From positions 1 through 49,318 of the IMG/VR virus record IMGVR_UViG_3300037493_002346: a stretch of 49,318 nucleotides of DNA. One strand, written 5' to 3'. The first letter of the stretch is position 1, and every line of letters starts with the position of its first letter. This DNA comes from a virus. Of the stretch, positions 41,997 to 48,266 are shown piece by piece. Below the pieces are notes generated by a model. That model worked only from the letters and a program-made list of their open reading frames with translations, was not told where the DNA came from and did no database searches. Made by a program: the position numbers and the translations under genes.

Positions 41997-42176
41997 ATGG
42001 AAATCATCATTAGCGCCAAGGATGTATATGGCGAACGGAAATACTACCCGGTCTGCGCGGCAGCAAAGCTGTTCGCTGAGATCGCTGGCACCAGAACACT
42101 GACCCGGCCTGTCCTCGCCAAGATCAAGGAGCTGGGCTACACCGTGACTTTTGCACCTGTTGAGGAGGTTGTATGA
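41997..42176 (+). CDS. Small conserved-type phage protein, first rightward gene
   Basis: 59 residues: MEIIISAKDVYGERKYYPVC, a helix AAAKLFAEIAGTRTL, then RPVLAKIKELGYTVTFAPVE. The ATG at 41997 is preceded by AAGGGA at about 7 nt; longer upstream frames lack support. Proteins of this type are common beside DUF932 genes in podoviruses. Function unknown. Confidence 0.75.
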   Translation: MEIIISAKDVYGERKYYPVCAAAKLFAEIAGTRTLTRPVLAKIKELGYTVTFAPVEEVV

Positions 42177-42352
42177 ATTACAAAATTGATTATTACGACG
42201 GCGACGAAGATCGCCTGCCCTGCTGGGTTGTACTCGAACGTGTAGGTGACGGGGTTTACAACGTCGTCGAACGTTGCGCCAATGAGTTTGAGGCCGAGTC
42301 GTTTGCCCGTGCTTACAACGCGATAGCGATCTACGAAGCAGACCCCTACTGA
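42173..42352 (+). CDS. 59-residue acidic phage protein
   Basis: Starts at an ATG overlapping the previous TGA. MNYKIDYYDGDEDRLPCWVV, then LERVGDGVYNVVERCANEFE and a final AYNAIAIYEADPY. The content is that of a small folded protein; the tight coupling and codon use support a gene. Function unknown. Confidence 0.7.
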   Translation: MNYKIDYYDGDEDRLPCWVVLERVGDGVYNVVERCANEFEAESFARAYNAIAIYEADPY

Positions 42353-42441
42353 TGAGACCGGGTGGTACCGGTCGAAACCGTCCCCGGACGGTCTAGGAAA
42401 CCCGTGCTGCCCGGTTGGCAGTAATCATCTAGGAGATACAC

Positions 42442-43410
42442 ATGTCACACGAACTCACCACCCACGCGGATGGCCGCGTCGAATTTGCTTATCTGGCTTC
42501 TGACGGCACCCCGTGGCACGGCCTTGGCCAAGCACTGGCAGACGGTACCAGCCTTGACGACTGGCGCGTTGCTGCTGGTATGGACTGGAAGATTCGCCGC
42601 AGCGAGATTCGCTACGCCGTCTCACGCGATGCCACGTCCGACAGCTTGATCAAGCTGCCTGACCAGCACGTCCTGTTCCGCAGCGACAACAACGACGCGC
42701 TCGGTGTTGTGTCCAAGCGTTATCAGGTGGTCCAGCCCGGTGAAGTCTTGGAGTTCTTCCGGGACATCGCCAAGGCAGGCGGTCTGGAACTGTCGGCAGC
42801 CGGCACGATCTACGGCGGCAAGCGTTTCTGGGCAACGGCGAAGATCGGCGAAGCGGCACCCACGTCGATCACCGACACGATCGGCGGTTATCTGCTGATC
42901 TCCACCAGCGCCGACGGCAGTCTGGCTACTGAGGTGCGCCGCACCACGGTTCGCACGGTCTGCAAGAACACGCTGGCCATGGCGTTCGCTGATGCCAAGG
43001 CTTCGGTCAAGGTTTCACACCGCTCGGTGTTCAGCCCTGATCAGGTCAAGGACTTCATGGGCTTGAACGAAGCGGCATGGGAAGCCTTCCGCCACAACGT
43101 GACGACGCTGGCCAACATCGACGTTCACGAAGAAGAGGCAGGCGACTTCATTGCCAAGCTTCTGGGCGGCGGCGAGAAGGTTCGCGAGTCTGCCGGGTTC
43201 ACGAAGATTCTGGACCTGTTCAACGGCTCCGGCATGGGTGCCACGAACGACGGCGTGTTCGGTACAGCTTGGGGCCTGCTCAATGCAGTCACTGAGTACG
43301 CTGATCACCACGTCCGTGCCCGTACCGATCAGAACCGCTTCGTGTCCTCACAGTGGGGCGCTGGTGCTGATCTGAAGCAGAAAGCCGCAAGCCTCTTGCT
43401 GGCTGCCTGA
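42442..43410 (+). CDS. DUF932 protein (phage/plasmid-like protein, TIGR03299 type)
   Basis: 322 residues with the family's typical start, YLASDGTPWHGLGQALADGT, then RVAAGMDWKIRRSEIRYAV, the central VLFRSDNNDALGVVSKRYQV and VRRTTVRTVCKNTLAMAFAD. The family occurs widely in phages and plasmids; its biochemical role is unsettled. AGGAG lies upstream of the ATG. It ends before a stem-loop at 43421-43442 and the second rightward promoter. Confidence 0.92.
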   Translation: MSHELTTHADGRVEFAYLASDGTPWHGLGQALADGTSLDDWRVAAGMDWKIRRSEIRYAVSRDATSDSLIKLPDQHVLFRSDNNDALGVVSKRYQVVQPGEVLEFFRDIAKAGGLELSAAGTIYGGKRFWATAKIGEAAPTSITDTIGGYLLISTSADGSLATEVRRTTVRTVCKNTLAMAFADAKASVKVSHRSVFSPDQVKDFMGLNEAAWEAFRHNVTTLANIDVHEEEAGDFIAKLLGGGEKVRESAGFTKILDLFNGSGMGATNDGVFGTAWGLLNAVTEYADHHVRARTDQNRFVSSQWGAGADLKQKAASLLLAA

Positions 43411-43420
43411 CTGTAGCGTG

Positions 43421-43442
43421 CAGGGCATCCTCGGGTGCCCTG
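43421..43442 (+). terminator. Stem-loop after DUF932 gene
   Basis: 7-bp stem CAGGGCA/TGCCCTG with an 8-nt loop, just after the DUF932 stop. It has no T-tract, so termination would be weak. It may protect the 3' end of the message. Confidence 0.45.
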
Positions 43443-43457
43443 TGCAGTGCAGTTAGC

Positions 43458-43486
43458 TTTACCTGACAGTCAATGTCATGTATAGT
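43458..43486 (+). promoter_or_regulatory. Second rightward promoter with the same inverted repeat
   Basis: -35 TTTACC (43458-43463), a 17-nt spacer and -10 TATAGT (43481-43486). The spacer contains TGACA-GTCAA-TGTCA (43464-43478), the same half-sites and 5-nt spacing as at 41740-41754. It drives the genes from 43538. Confidence 0.68.
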
Positions 43487-43537
43487 TTCACTTGCAGTAC
43501 CGATCCAGCCGGATGCTGGCGTTTTTAGGAGATTCCC

Positions 43538-43837
43538 ATGAAAGCAAATTCTCTCGATGTACTCGGCGGTGTCGCCGACCGTCTCGGCCAGATCAAAGCT
43601 CAACTGGCTGACCTGAAGAAGGAAGAAGCCGAACTCAAAGACACGCTGATCGACAGCGGCTTGGCTGTGGTCGAAGGTTCGTTCTACCGGGTTGCAGTGT
43701 CCGAGTCCGAAGGCAAGACTCTGGTGGACTGGAGAACGATCGCTGAGAAGTTCAGCCCTTCCCGTCAACTGATCAAAGGCAACACCAGCGTTGGCGAGGC
43801 TTACTTCACCGTCCGTGTATCTGCGAGGAAATCATGA
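43538..43837 (+). CDS. Coiled-coil small phage protein
   Basis: 99 residues. An N-terminal coiled coil (RLGQIKAQLADLKKEEAELK) is followed by a compact domain (GLAVVEGSFYRVAVSESEGK, then DWRTIAEKFSPSRQLIKGN and FTVRVSARKS). This arrangement is frequent in phage early regions; no function is established. AGGAG precedes the ATG. The stop overlaps the next start. Confidence 0.75.
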   Translation: MKANSLDVLGGVADRLGQIKAQLADLKKEEAELKDTLIDSGLAVVEGSFYRVAVSESEGKTLVDWRTIAEKFSPSRQLIKGNTSVGEAYFTVRVSARKS

Positions 43838-44049
43838 ACTACATCAAACAACTTGAGGCTGAGAGAGCCGAACTGCAAGATCAACTTATTGGACGTGCCG
43901 AAAGGATTCAGGAACTTCGCGAATACCTTGCTTCGGCCAAGTTCAACTATGACCCAGCTGACGGCAGCCGCACCGACTGGATCGCAACCAAGGATGTCTT
44001 GCGGTGGTTGCAGTACATCGAAGAACCCGTTGAAACTTATCTCTACTAG
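43834..44049 (+). CDS. Small helical hypothetical protein
   Basis: 71 residues: a coiled coil (QLEAERAELQDQLIGRAERI) and ATKDVLRWLQYIEEPVETYL. Coupled to the previous gene by ATGA. It ends with a TAG codon followed by AGGAG for the next gene, showing that TAG is an ordinary stop here. Confidence 0.68.
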   Translation: MNYIKQLEAERAELQDQLIGRAERIQELREYLASAKFNYDPADGSRTDWIATKDVLRWLQYIEEPVETYLY

Positions 44050-44058
44050 GAGAACACC

Positions 44059-44370
44059 ATGATTGATTTTGAATTGCTGGACGCCGTCGAAGGCGACACT
44101 GATCTGGACCCGTTCGAGTATTACAGCGTACTGCAGGCCGCCATCAACGGCGGTACTGCATGGCGCTTGCAGGGTGCCTACGGTCGTGAGCTGATGGCTG
44201 CGATCAACAACGGCTACTGCATGCTCGGCGAAGCCGCCAGCACGGATTACTACGGCAGCTACATACCCAGCCGTGATGACGTGAAGCCCGGCACGAAAGG
44301 CAGCTGGGAATACGTGGCCAGACTGCAAGGCGAGACGTGGGCCAACACGATCGACGGGGGTGTGGCATGA
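44059..44370 (+). CDS. Hypothetical protein
   Basis: 103 residues, acidic: DAVEGDTDLDPFEYYSVLQA, AWRLQGAYGRELMAAINNGY and RDDVKPGTKGSWEYVARLQG. AGGAG lies upstream of the ATG and the stop overlaps the next start. No motif recognised. Confidence 0.68.
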   Translation: MIDFELLDAVEGDTDLDPFEYYSVLQAAINGGTAWRLQGAYGRELMAAINNGYCMLGEAASTDYYGSYIPSRDDVKPGTKGSWEYVARLQGETWANTIDGGVA

Positions 44371-44618
44371 ACGACGAACTGTACAAGGCGGCCAAGCTTG
44401 GTCTGCAAGTGCTGGACGAATACATCGACTCGCCCAACGTGCCGGTGATCATGGAGGACGCGCCAATGGCCAAGCGTGATCTGGAAAACGCGATCTGGAA
44501 TTACGAACAGGCGCAGGCACAGAAGAACGAAGGCGGTTGGTTCTGGATGTTGTGGTACGCGGTAATGGTGGTCGGCTTGGTGGTCGGCCTTCTCGATCTT
44601 TTTGTTTGGAGGCCGTAA
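44367..44618 (+). CDS. Small membrane protein
   Basis: 83 residues from the ATG at 44367, which overlaps the previous TGA; the longer frame from 44337 is not needed. An amphipathic N-terminal half (ELYKAAKLGLQVLDEYI) is followed by a C-terminal membrane segment (WFWMLWYAVMVVGLVVGLLD). A tail-anchored early membrane protein, role unknown. Confidence 0.66.
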   Translation: MNDELYKAAKLGLQVLDEYIDSPNVPVIMEDAPMAKRDLENAIWNYEQAQAQKNEGGWFWMLWYAVMVVGLVVGLLDLFVWRP

Positions 44619-44947
44619 TGGATGCAGTCGTGCTGATTCTTTCCGACGCCCGAGGGGTTTACATCCCTCGGGATTTTTTAACTGATAACCACAACGAAAT
44701 CGTTTGGAAGCATTGCGAAGCTTGGGGCTTGACCGAAGCAAACAAAGACTTCTGGATCGAAGCCACGGACCCGACATACGAACACTACTGGGAGGACTGG
44801 GAGTGGATACTGAACAATGCAAAGTACACCACCGAAAACGGTGACGTGTACCACCTGTGCCAAGACGGTGACCTGTGGGCCCTGTGCTACGACAAGATGA
44901 CCAACGAAGAGAAGGAGAACTTCGGCATGGAGGTGGAACATGGCTGA
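44618..44947 (+). CDS. Hypothetical acidic Trp-rich protein
   Basis: 109 residues from the ATG at 44618 (GGAGG upstream). It begins VLILSDARGVYIPRDFLTDN, a start found in many phage proteins of unknown role, and then has many Trp and acidic residues (EHYWEDWEWILNNAKY). The coding sequence for DARGVYIPR contains a perfect terminator hairpin (44649-44679). Stop overlaps the next start. Confidence 0.7.
   Translation: MDAVVLILSDARGVYIPRDFLTDNHNEIVWKHCEAWGLTEANKDFWIEATDPTYEHYWEDWEWILNNAKYTTENGDVYHLCQDGDLWALCYDKMTNEEKENFGMEVEHG
44649..44679 (+). terminator. Intrinsic-terminator hairpin inside a coding sequence
   Basis: Perfect 8-bp stem CCCGAGGG/CCCTCGGG (44649-44656 with 44665-44672) and an 8-nt loop, followed by A and six T. 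It lies codons into the gene at 44618, in sense orientation. Confidence 0.75.
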
Positions 44948-45191
44948 CTACCGAAAGGTCAGGACCACGTCAGATGGTTGCGTCAACGAACACGACGTAA
45001 TCTATTTATCCAAAAGACCGAAAGAAGATTTTCGGGTTCAAAGCGTCTACGGTCCGATCACCCGCACCATGGTTCGGGTGGTCGCCAGTGGCAGGGCAAT
45101 GCTGGCTGACACTGTCACCGGCACGCTGTACGACCTGAAGACCGGTCGATCAAATTCATATCATCTCTCAATCATAGGAAAAGTAAAATGA
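44940..45191 (+). CDS. Small hypothetical protein
   Basis: 83 residues, beta-rich: RKVRTTSDGCVNEHDVIYLS, MVRVVASGRAMLADTVTGT and NSYHLSIIGKVK. Overlaps the previous gene by 8 nt and the next by 4. No motif recognised; coupling in the operon supports it. Confidence 0.65.
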   Translation: MADYRKVRTTSDGCVNEHDVIYLSKRPKEDFRVQSVYGPITRTMVRVVASGRAMLADTVTGTLYDLKTGRSNSYHLSIIGKVK

Positions 45192-45391
45192 CAATCACCA
45201 TTCAACCAACGCCGGACTACCTGCTTCACTTCACCGTCAAGCCGGCGGATGACAACTTCAACCTGAAGATCGAGTCTCAATGGTGGGGCGCTGAAGATCG
45301 CAACGGTTTACAAACACGTTTCGATGTGACACTGCCTGAACACGAACTCCGTCAGCTTGCTTTGGCAATTGATACGGGTATCAAAAAATGA
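45188..45391 (+). CDS. Small hypothetical protein
   Basis: 67 residues, beta-rich with a final helix: PDYLLHFTVKPADDNFNLKI, RFDVTLPEHELRQLALAID. Overlaps both neighbours by 4 nt. Function unknown. Confidence 0.65.
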   Translation: MTITIQPTPDYLLHFTVKPADDNFNLKIESQWWGAEDRNGLQTRFDVTLPEHELRQLALAIDTGIKK

Positions 45392-45513
45392 AGCCGATCA
45401 TTCGATACGGCATACAGGGATACGACGGCAAGGTGTTCTACTGGACTTGGGACAAGCCGTCGAAAGGTTCGTTCGTGACTCAACGCATTTTCATCATCAG
45501 GAAAAACAAATGA
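45388..45513 (+). CDS. 41-residue basic peptide
   Basis: Short ORF between two coupled genes, ATG at 45388 and TGA at 45511-45513, overlapping both neighbours. MKPIIRYGIQGYDGKVFYWT, then KPSKGSFVTQRIFIIRKNK. Strand-rich, basic, possibly nucleic-acid-binding. Supported by the continuous overlap pattern. Confidence 0.55.
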   Translation: MKPIIRYGIQGYDGKVFYWTWDKPSKGSFVTQRIFIIRKNK

Positions 45514-45896
45514 AGGAACTTACACTCCACCAATTCTTGGTTGGCCTTGGCTGGACAGAATCAATGAAAGACAAACTGACCGGGTTCGCTGACCGGCCTG
45601 AAGTCAACTACCTCGTCGCATTCAACACAGGAGACAAGCTCAGTGCATCAGCATTCACCGAACCACCTGAAGACGGATGGCCTGCTCATGCAATCGCATA
45701 CTGGTCCAAAGTAAAAGCCACACCGGCAACAACTGCAAAATCAAAAACCATGGAGGCGCTTGCATTAGTCGATCAAGGCTTGACACGTTACGCCGCTGCA
45801 AAGCAAGTCGGTATCAGTGAGTCTGCTGTACACCGTGCTTGGCACAGGCGTCAGGGTAAGAACATCTGTCCTACCTGCAATCAAATCATTCTTTGA
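45510..45896 (+). CDS. Helix-turn-helix protein with C-terminal CxxC
   Basis: 128 residues from the ATG at 45510. The C-terminal part, EALALVDQGLTRYAAAKQVG, followed by ISESAVHRAWHRRQG, is a resolvase or homeodomain-like helix-turn-helix. It ends with a CPTCNQIIL half-zinc-knuckle. Last gene of the rightward operon; a candidate for the protein that binds the shared TGACA-N5-TGTCA sites, by position only. It converges with the zinc-finger gene, overlapping by 11 nt. Confidence 0.65.
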   Translation: MKELTLHQFLVGLGWTESMKDKLTGFADRPEVNYLVAFNTGDKLSASAFTEPPEDGWPAHAIAYWSKVKATPATTAKSKTMEALALVDQGLTRYAAAKQVGISESAVHRAWHRRQGKNICPTCNQIIL

Positions 45897-46359
45897 TCTT
45901 GTGCATGATCGCAACCGCGATCTCGCGCTCCATCCTTCCAACCTCATCAAACAACCACCGGGCCGCGTCGGAGCTAACCAGCTTCACGCGGCCCGTTCCA
46001 TTACAGGACCCGCACGGCACGTCACCAAGCATCGGCGTCCCCGGCACCACTGCATACCCACGACCATGGCACGGGTGACACAGATCATCAAGCCAATGTC
46101 CCAACACCTCGTTCACCGTCGCATGACCGTCCACGTCAAACCAACGGCTTCGGACCATCGTCAGCAAACCATCGACGACCTTCGGAAACTCTTTCACGTC
46201 TCCCGAATACTTCAGCCTGTACAAAGACAGGCCAAGCTGGTTCGTCGCCCCCGCCATGCCGCATGCCCTGACCACGTCAACGTCGCCGGTCTGGTGTATC
46301 GGTTTCTCTCCCAGATTCGACGACACCTGTGCGCTCGATATCTTTTCCATCAAACTCAT
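45886..46359 (-). CDS. DnaJ-type zinc-finger protein, possible Q-like late antiterminator
   Basis: 157 residues. Two CxxCxGxG elements, CHPCHGRG (C94, C97) and CGSCNGTG (C116, C119), form a DnaJ-like zinc finger with a PGTPMLGD loop between. A helical C terminus follows (AARWLFDEVGRMEREIAVAI). The Q antiterminators of the phage 82 type have such a zinc finger with the same CxxCxGxG pattern. With three late promoters followed by terminators in this genome, a Q-like role is reasonable. A non-antiterminator zinc-finger protein remains possible. Confidence 0.55.
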   Translation of the reverse strand: MSLMEKISSAQVSSNLGEKPIHQTGDVDVVRACGMAGATNQLGLSLYRLKYSGDVKEFPKVVDGLLTMVRSRWFDVDGHATVNEVLGHWLDDLCHPCHGRGYAVVPGTPMLGDVPCGSCNGTGRVKLVSSDAARWLFDEVGRMEREIAVAIMHKIKE

Positions 46360-47708
46360 ACACTGACCCTCGCTCTCGCATCGTTGATCGCTTCAATCAA
46401 AACCGCATCCAGTAGTTCCTGCTGTGCCTTGCCCTTCATCGCCAGAACCTTCATGATCTTTTCATCGATCGTCTTCTTGGCCACAAGGTGATGCACCGTC
46501 ACGTTCTTGTCCTGACCGCTTCTGTGTATCCTTGCGGTTGCCTGCTCGTATGCATCAAGGCTGAATGGTAAGGCGAACCAGACCATCACGTTGCCGCCAA
46601 ACTGCAAGCCGTCTACGCCGTGTCCTCCTGACTGCGGATGCATCAGCATCAGCTTGATTTTCCCTGCCTTCCAAGCGGCCATCGACTTCTCTCCGTCGAA
46701 TACGACGGCCTGCGGGAACCTGTCGATGATCCTTGCCTGATCGTGTTGGTACTCGGTAAAGCACAACACCGGCTCACCCTGCTCGACGATCTCCTCCAAA
46801 GCATCCAGCTTCGCGTCATGAATCCAATGAGGGTATCGCTGGTCGTCATACACAGCGCCGTTGGCCATCTGTCTCAGCTTGCCTGCCAGCACTGCCGCGT
46901 TCGGTGCAGACACCGCACCCGACACGAAGGTCTGCTCCATCTGCAAGTAACGTTGCATGTCGAACTCGACCTCGATCACGTTATCGATCCGCTCCGGCAA
47001 TTCGACACCGCTCTCAACCGACAGCATCACATCCTCGACCGCTTTGTAGATCAACTTCTCCGCGCCCTGCTTCAGCCGCCACGAATAGATGATGTTCCCG
47101 TTGCGCTTGTCTGGTGCGAAGTACCTCTCCCGGTAAGCAGTCAACCTGCGCCCCAGCCTGTCGCCCTCATCCATCATCGTGATCTGTGGCCACAACTCCA
47201 GCAACGTGTTCGGTGCCGGTGTCCCGGTCAACAAATACAGCTTATCAATATGAGAACGAACCTTCATCAGGTGCTTCCAGCTCTCACTGTTTCTATCTTT
47301 GAAACCTTTGTTCTCGTCCACGATCACGCAGTCGAAAGGCCAGCCCCCCTTCGACGCCATCATCAGCTTCACCAACCAGATGAAGTTCTCGCGATTGACC
47401 ACGAACACGTCTCCGGGGGCCGCCAAGGCACGAATGCGGGTCATCTGATCCCCAAGTACCCTGACCACCCTCAAATGCCTTGTATGGTCCCATTTGGCCG
47501 CCTCTGTGTGCCATACCAATTGTGCAACACGCAGCGGTGCCACCACCAAAACCCTCTGGACCTCAAACCGATTGAACAACAACTCATTGATTACCGTTAA
47601 AGCAACACTCGTCTTGCCTGCCCCCATACGCAAGGCCAGCAATTGGTAATCGCAATCCAGCATCCGGTTGATCGCCAGTTCCTGTGACGGCCTAGGCAAA
47701 AATTGCAT
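46356..47708 (-). CDS. SNF2/DEAD-like DNA helicase
   Basis: 450 residues from the ATG at 47708, chosen because GGGAGG lies 6 nt upstream. Helicase motifs: GAGKT (29-33); DCVIVDENKGFKD for motif II (DENK instead of DEAH); YLLTGTPAPNTLLELWPQI for motif III; and C-terminal motifs FTEYQHDQARIIDRF, LMHPQSGGHGVDGLQFG and SLDAYEQATARIHRSGQDKN (motif VI, typical of SNF2 proteins of phages). Used for replication, recombination or DNA remodelling. Stop overlaps the zinc-finger gene's start. Confidence 0.92.
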   Translation of the reverse strand: MQFLPRPSQELAINRMLDCDYQLLALRMGAGKTSVALTVINELLFNRFEVQRVLVVAPLRVAQLVWHTEAAKWDHTRHLRVVRVLGDQMTRIRALAAPGDVFVVNRENFIWLVKLMMASKGGWPFDCVIVDENKGFKDRNSESWKHLMKVRSHIDKLYLLTGTPAPNTLLELWPQITMMDEGDRLGRRLTAYRERYFAPDKRNGNIIYSWRLKQGAEKLIYKAVEDVMLSVESGVELPERIDNVIEVEFDMQRYLQMEQTFVSGAVSAPNAAVLAGKLRQMANGAVYDDQRYPHWIHDAKLDALEEIVEQGEPVLCFTEYQHDQARIIDRFPQAVVFDGEKSMAAWKAGKIKLMLMHPQSGGHGVDGLQFGGNVMVWFALPFSLDAYEQATARIHRSGQDKNVTVHHLVAKKTIDEKIMKVLAMKGKAQQELLDAVLIEAINDARARVSV

Positions 47709-47985
47709 CGACATCCTCCCTTGAATCCGGCACATGAACCTCGTACCCCAGATCGCGCAACTGTTGATGCACGAAAACCTGCCTCGGTCCCGGCAACTTG
47801 TTCGTCGCCTTGGTCTCCACCAACTTTACGTACTTGTTAACAACATCATAATCTTCTGGCGGCACCGGCAACAGCACGATCCGGTCCGGCAATCCGGTGA
47901 AGCCGGGGCTGACCCACTTGTGCGCCACGCCGCCGGCTGCCTTCGCCTTTGCCCTCAACCTGCCTTCGACCAGTGACTCCTTCAT
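47692..47985 (-). CDS. VRR-NUC nuclease
   Basis: 97-residue ORF from the ATG at 47985 (AAGG 8 nt upstream); the ATG at 48021 has no Shine-Dalgarno and lies in the iteron region. Motifs of the VRR-NUC domain: SLVEGRLRAKAKAAGGVAHK, FTGLPDRIVLLPVP (GxPD) and YVKLVETKATNKLPG (ExK), then RQVFVHQQLRDLGYEV. Such small phage nucleases usually accompany SNF2 helicases, as here, and may resolve replication intermediates. The helicase start lies inside its end. Confidence 0.88.
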   Translation of the reverse strand: MKESLVEGRLRAKAKAAGGVAHKWVSPGFTGLPDRIVLLPVPPEDYDVVNKYVKLVETKATNKLPGPRQVFVHQQLRDLGYEVHVPDSREDVDAIFA

Positions 47986-48007
47986 TCCATCGCCTTTTTC
48001 TTCAACA

Positions 48008-48266
48008 GGGTAATAGGGCATTAAGGGTAATGAACTTCCTATACCTATAATTAGTAAACACCCTTTTTTTTTATCTACTATTACTATCCTAACTAAAATA
48101 TGTATATGTTTTTGTATTACCCTGATTACCCTACCCTCTGAAAACCCGCAGCCAGTGCGGCTTTTGGACAGGGTAATAGGACAGGGTAATAGGCAGGGTA
48201 ATAGGGAGGGTAATACCCTGCACTTTCAACACAACACAGGGTAATACCCTCATCAGGGTATTACCC
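48008..48266. repeat. GGGTAAT iteron region, possible origin
   Basis: About 250 bp with no supported gene apart from its edges. GGGTAAT occurs at 48008, 48025, 48171, 48184, 48196, 48208 and 48239, and in reverse at 48116, 48125 and 48260. Four copies from 48171 are direct repeats spaced 12-13 bp (CAGGGTAATAGG). GGGTAATACCC and GGGTATTACCC are palindromic. Between the two groups lies an AT-rich stretch (48030-48115). Confidence 0.85.

Noticed and set aside
46638-47600. 320-residue plus-strand ORF opposite the SNF2 helicase
   Set aside because: Antisense shadow; the helicase motifs on the other strand are decisive.
48008-48266. CRISPR-like array
   Set aside because: Repeats are only 7-12 bp, spacers are not of regular length, and no cas genes are present; iterons fit better.
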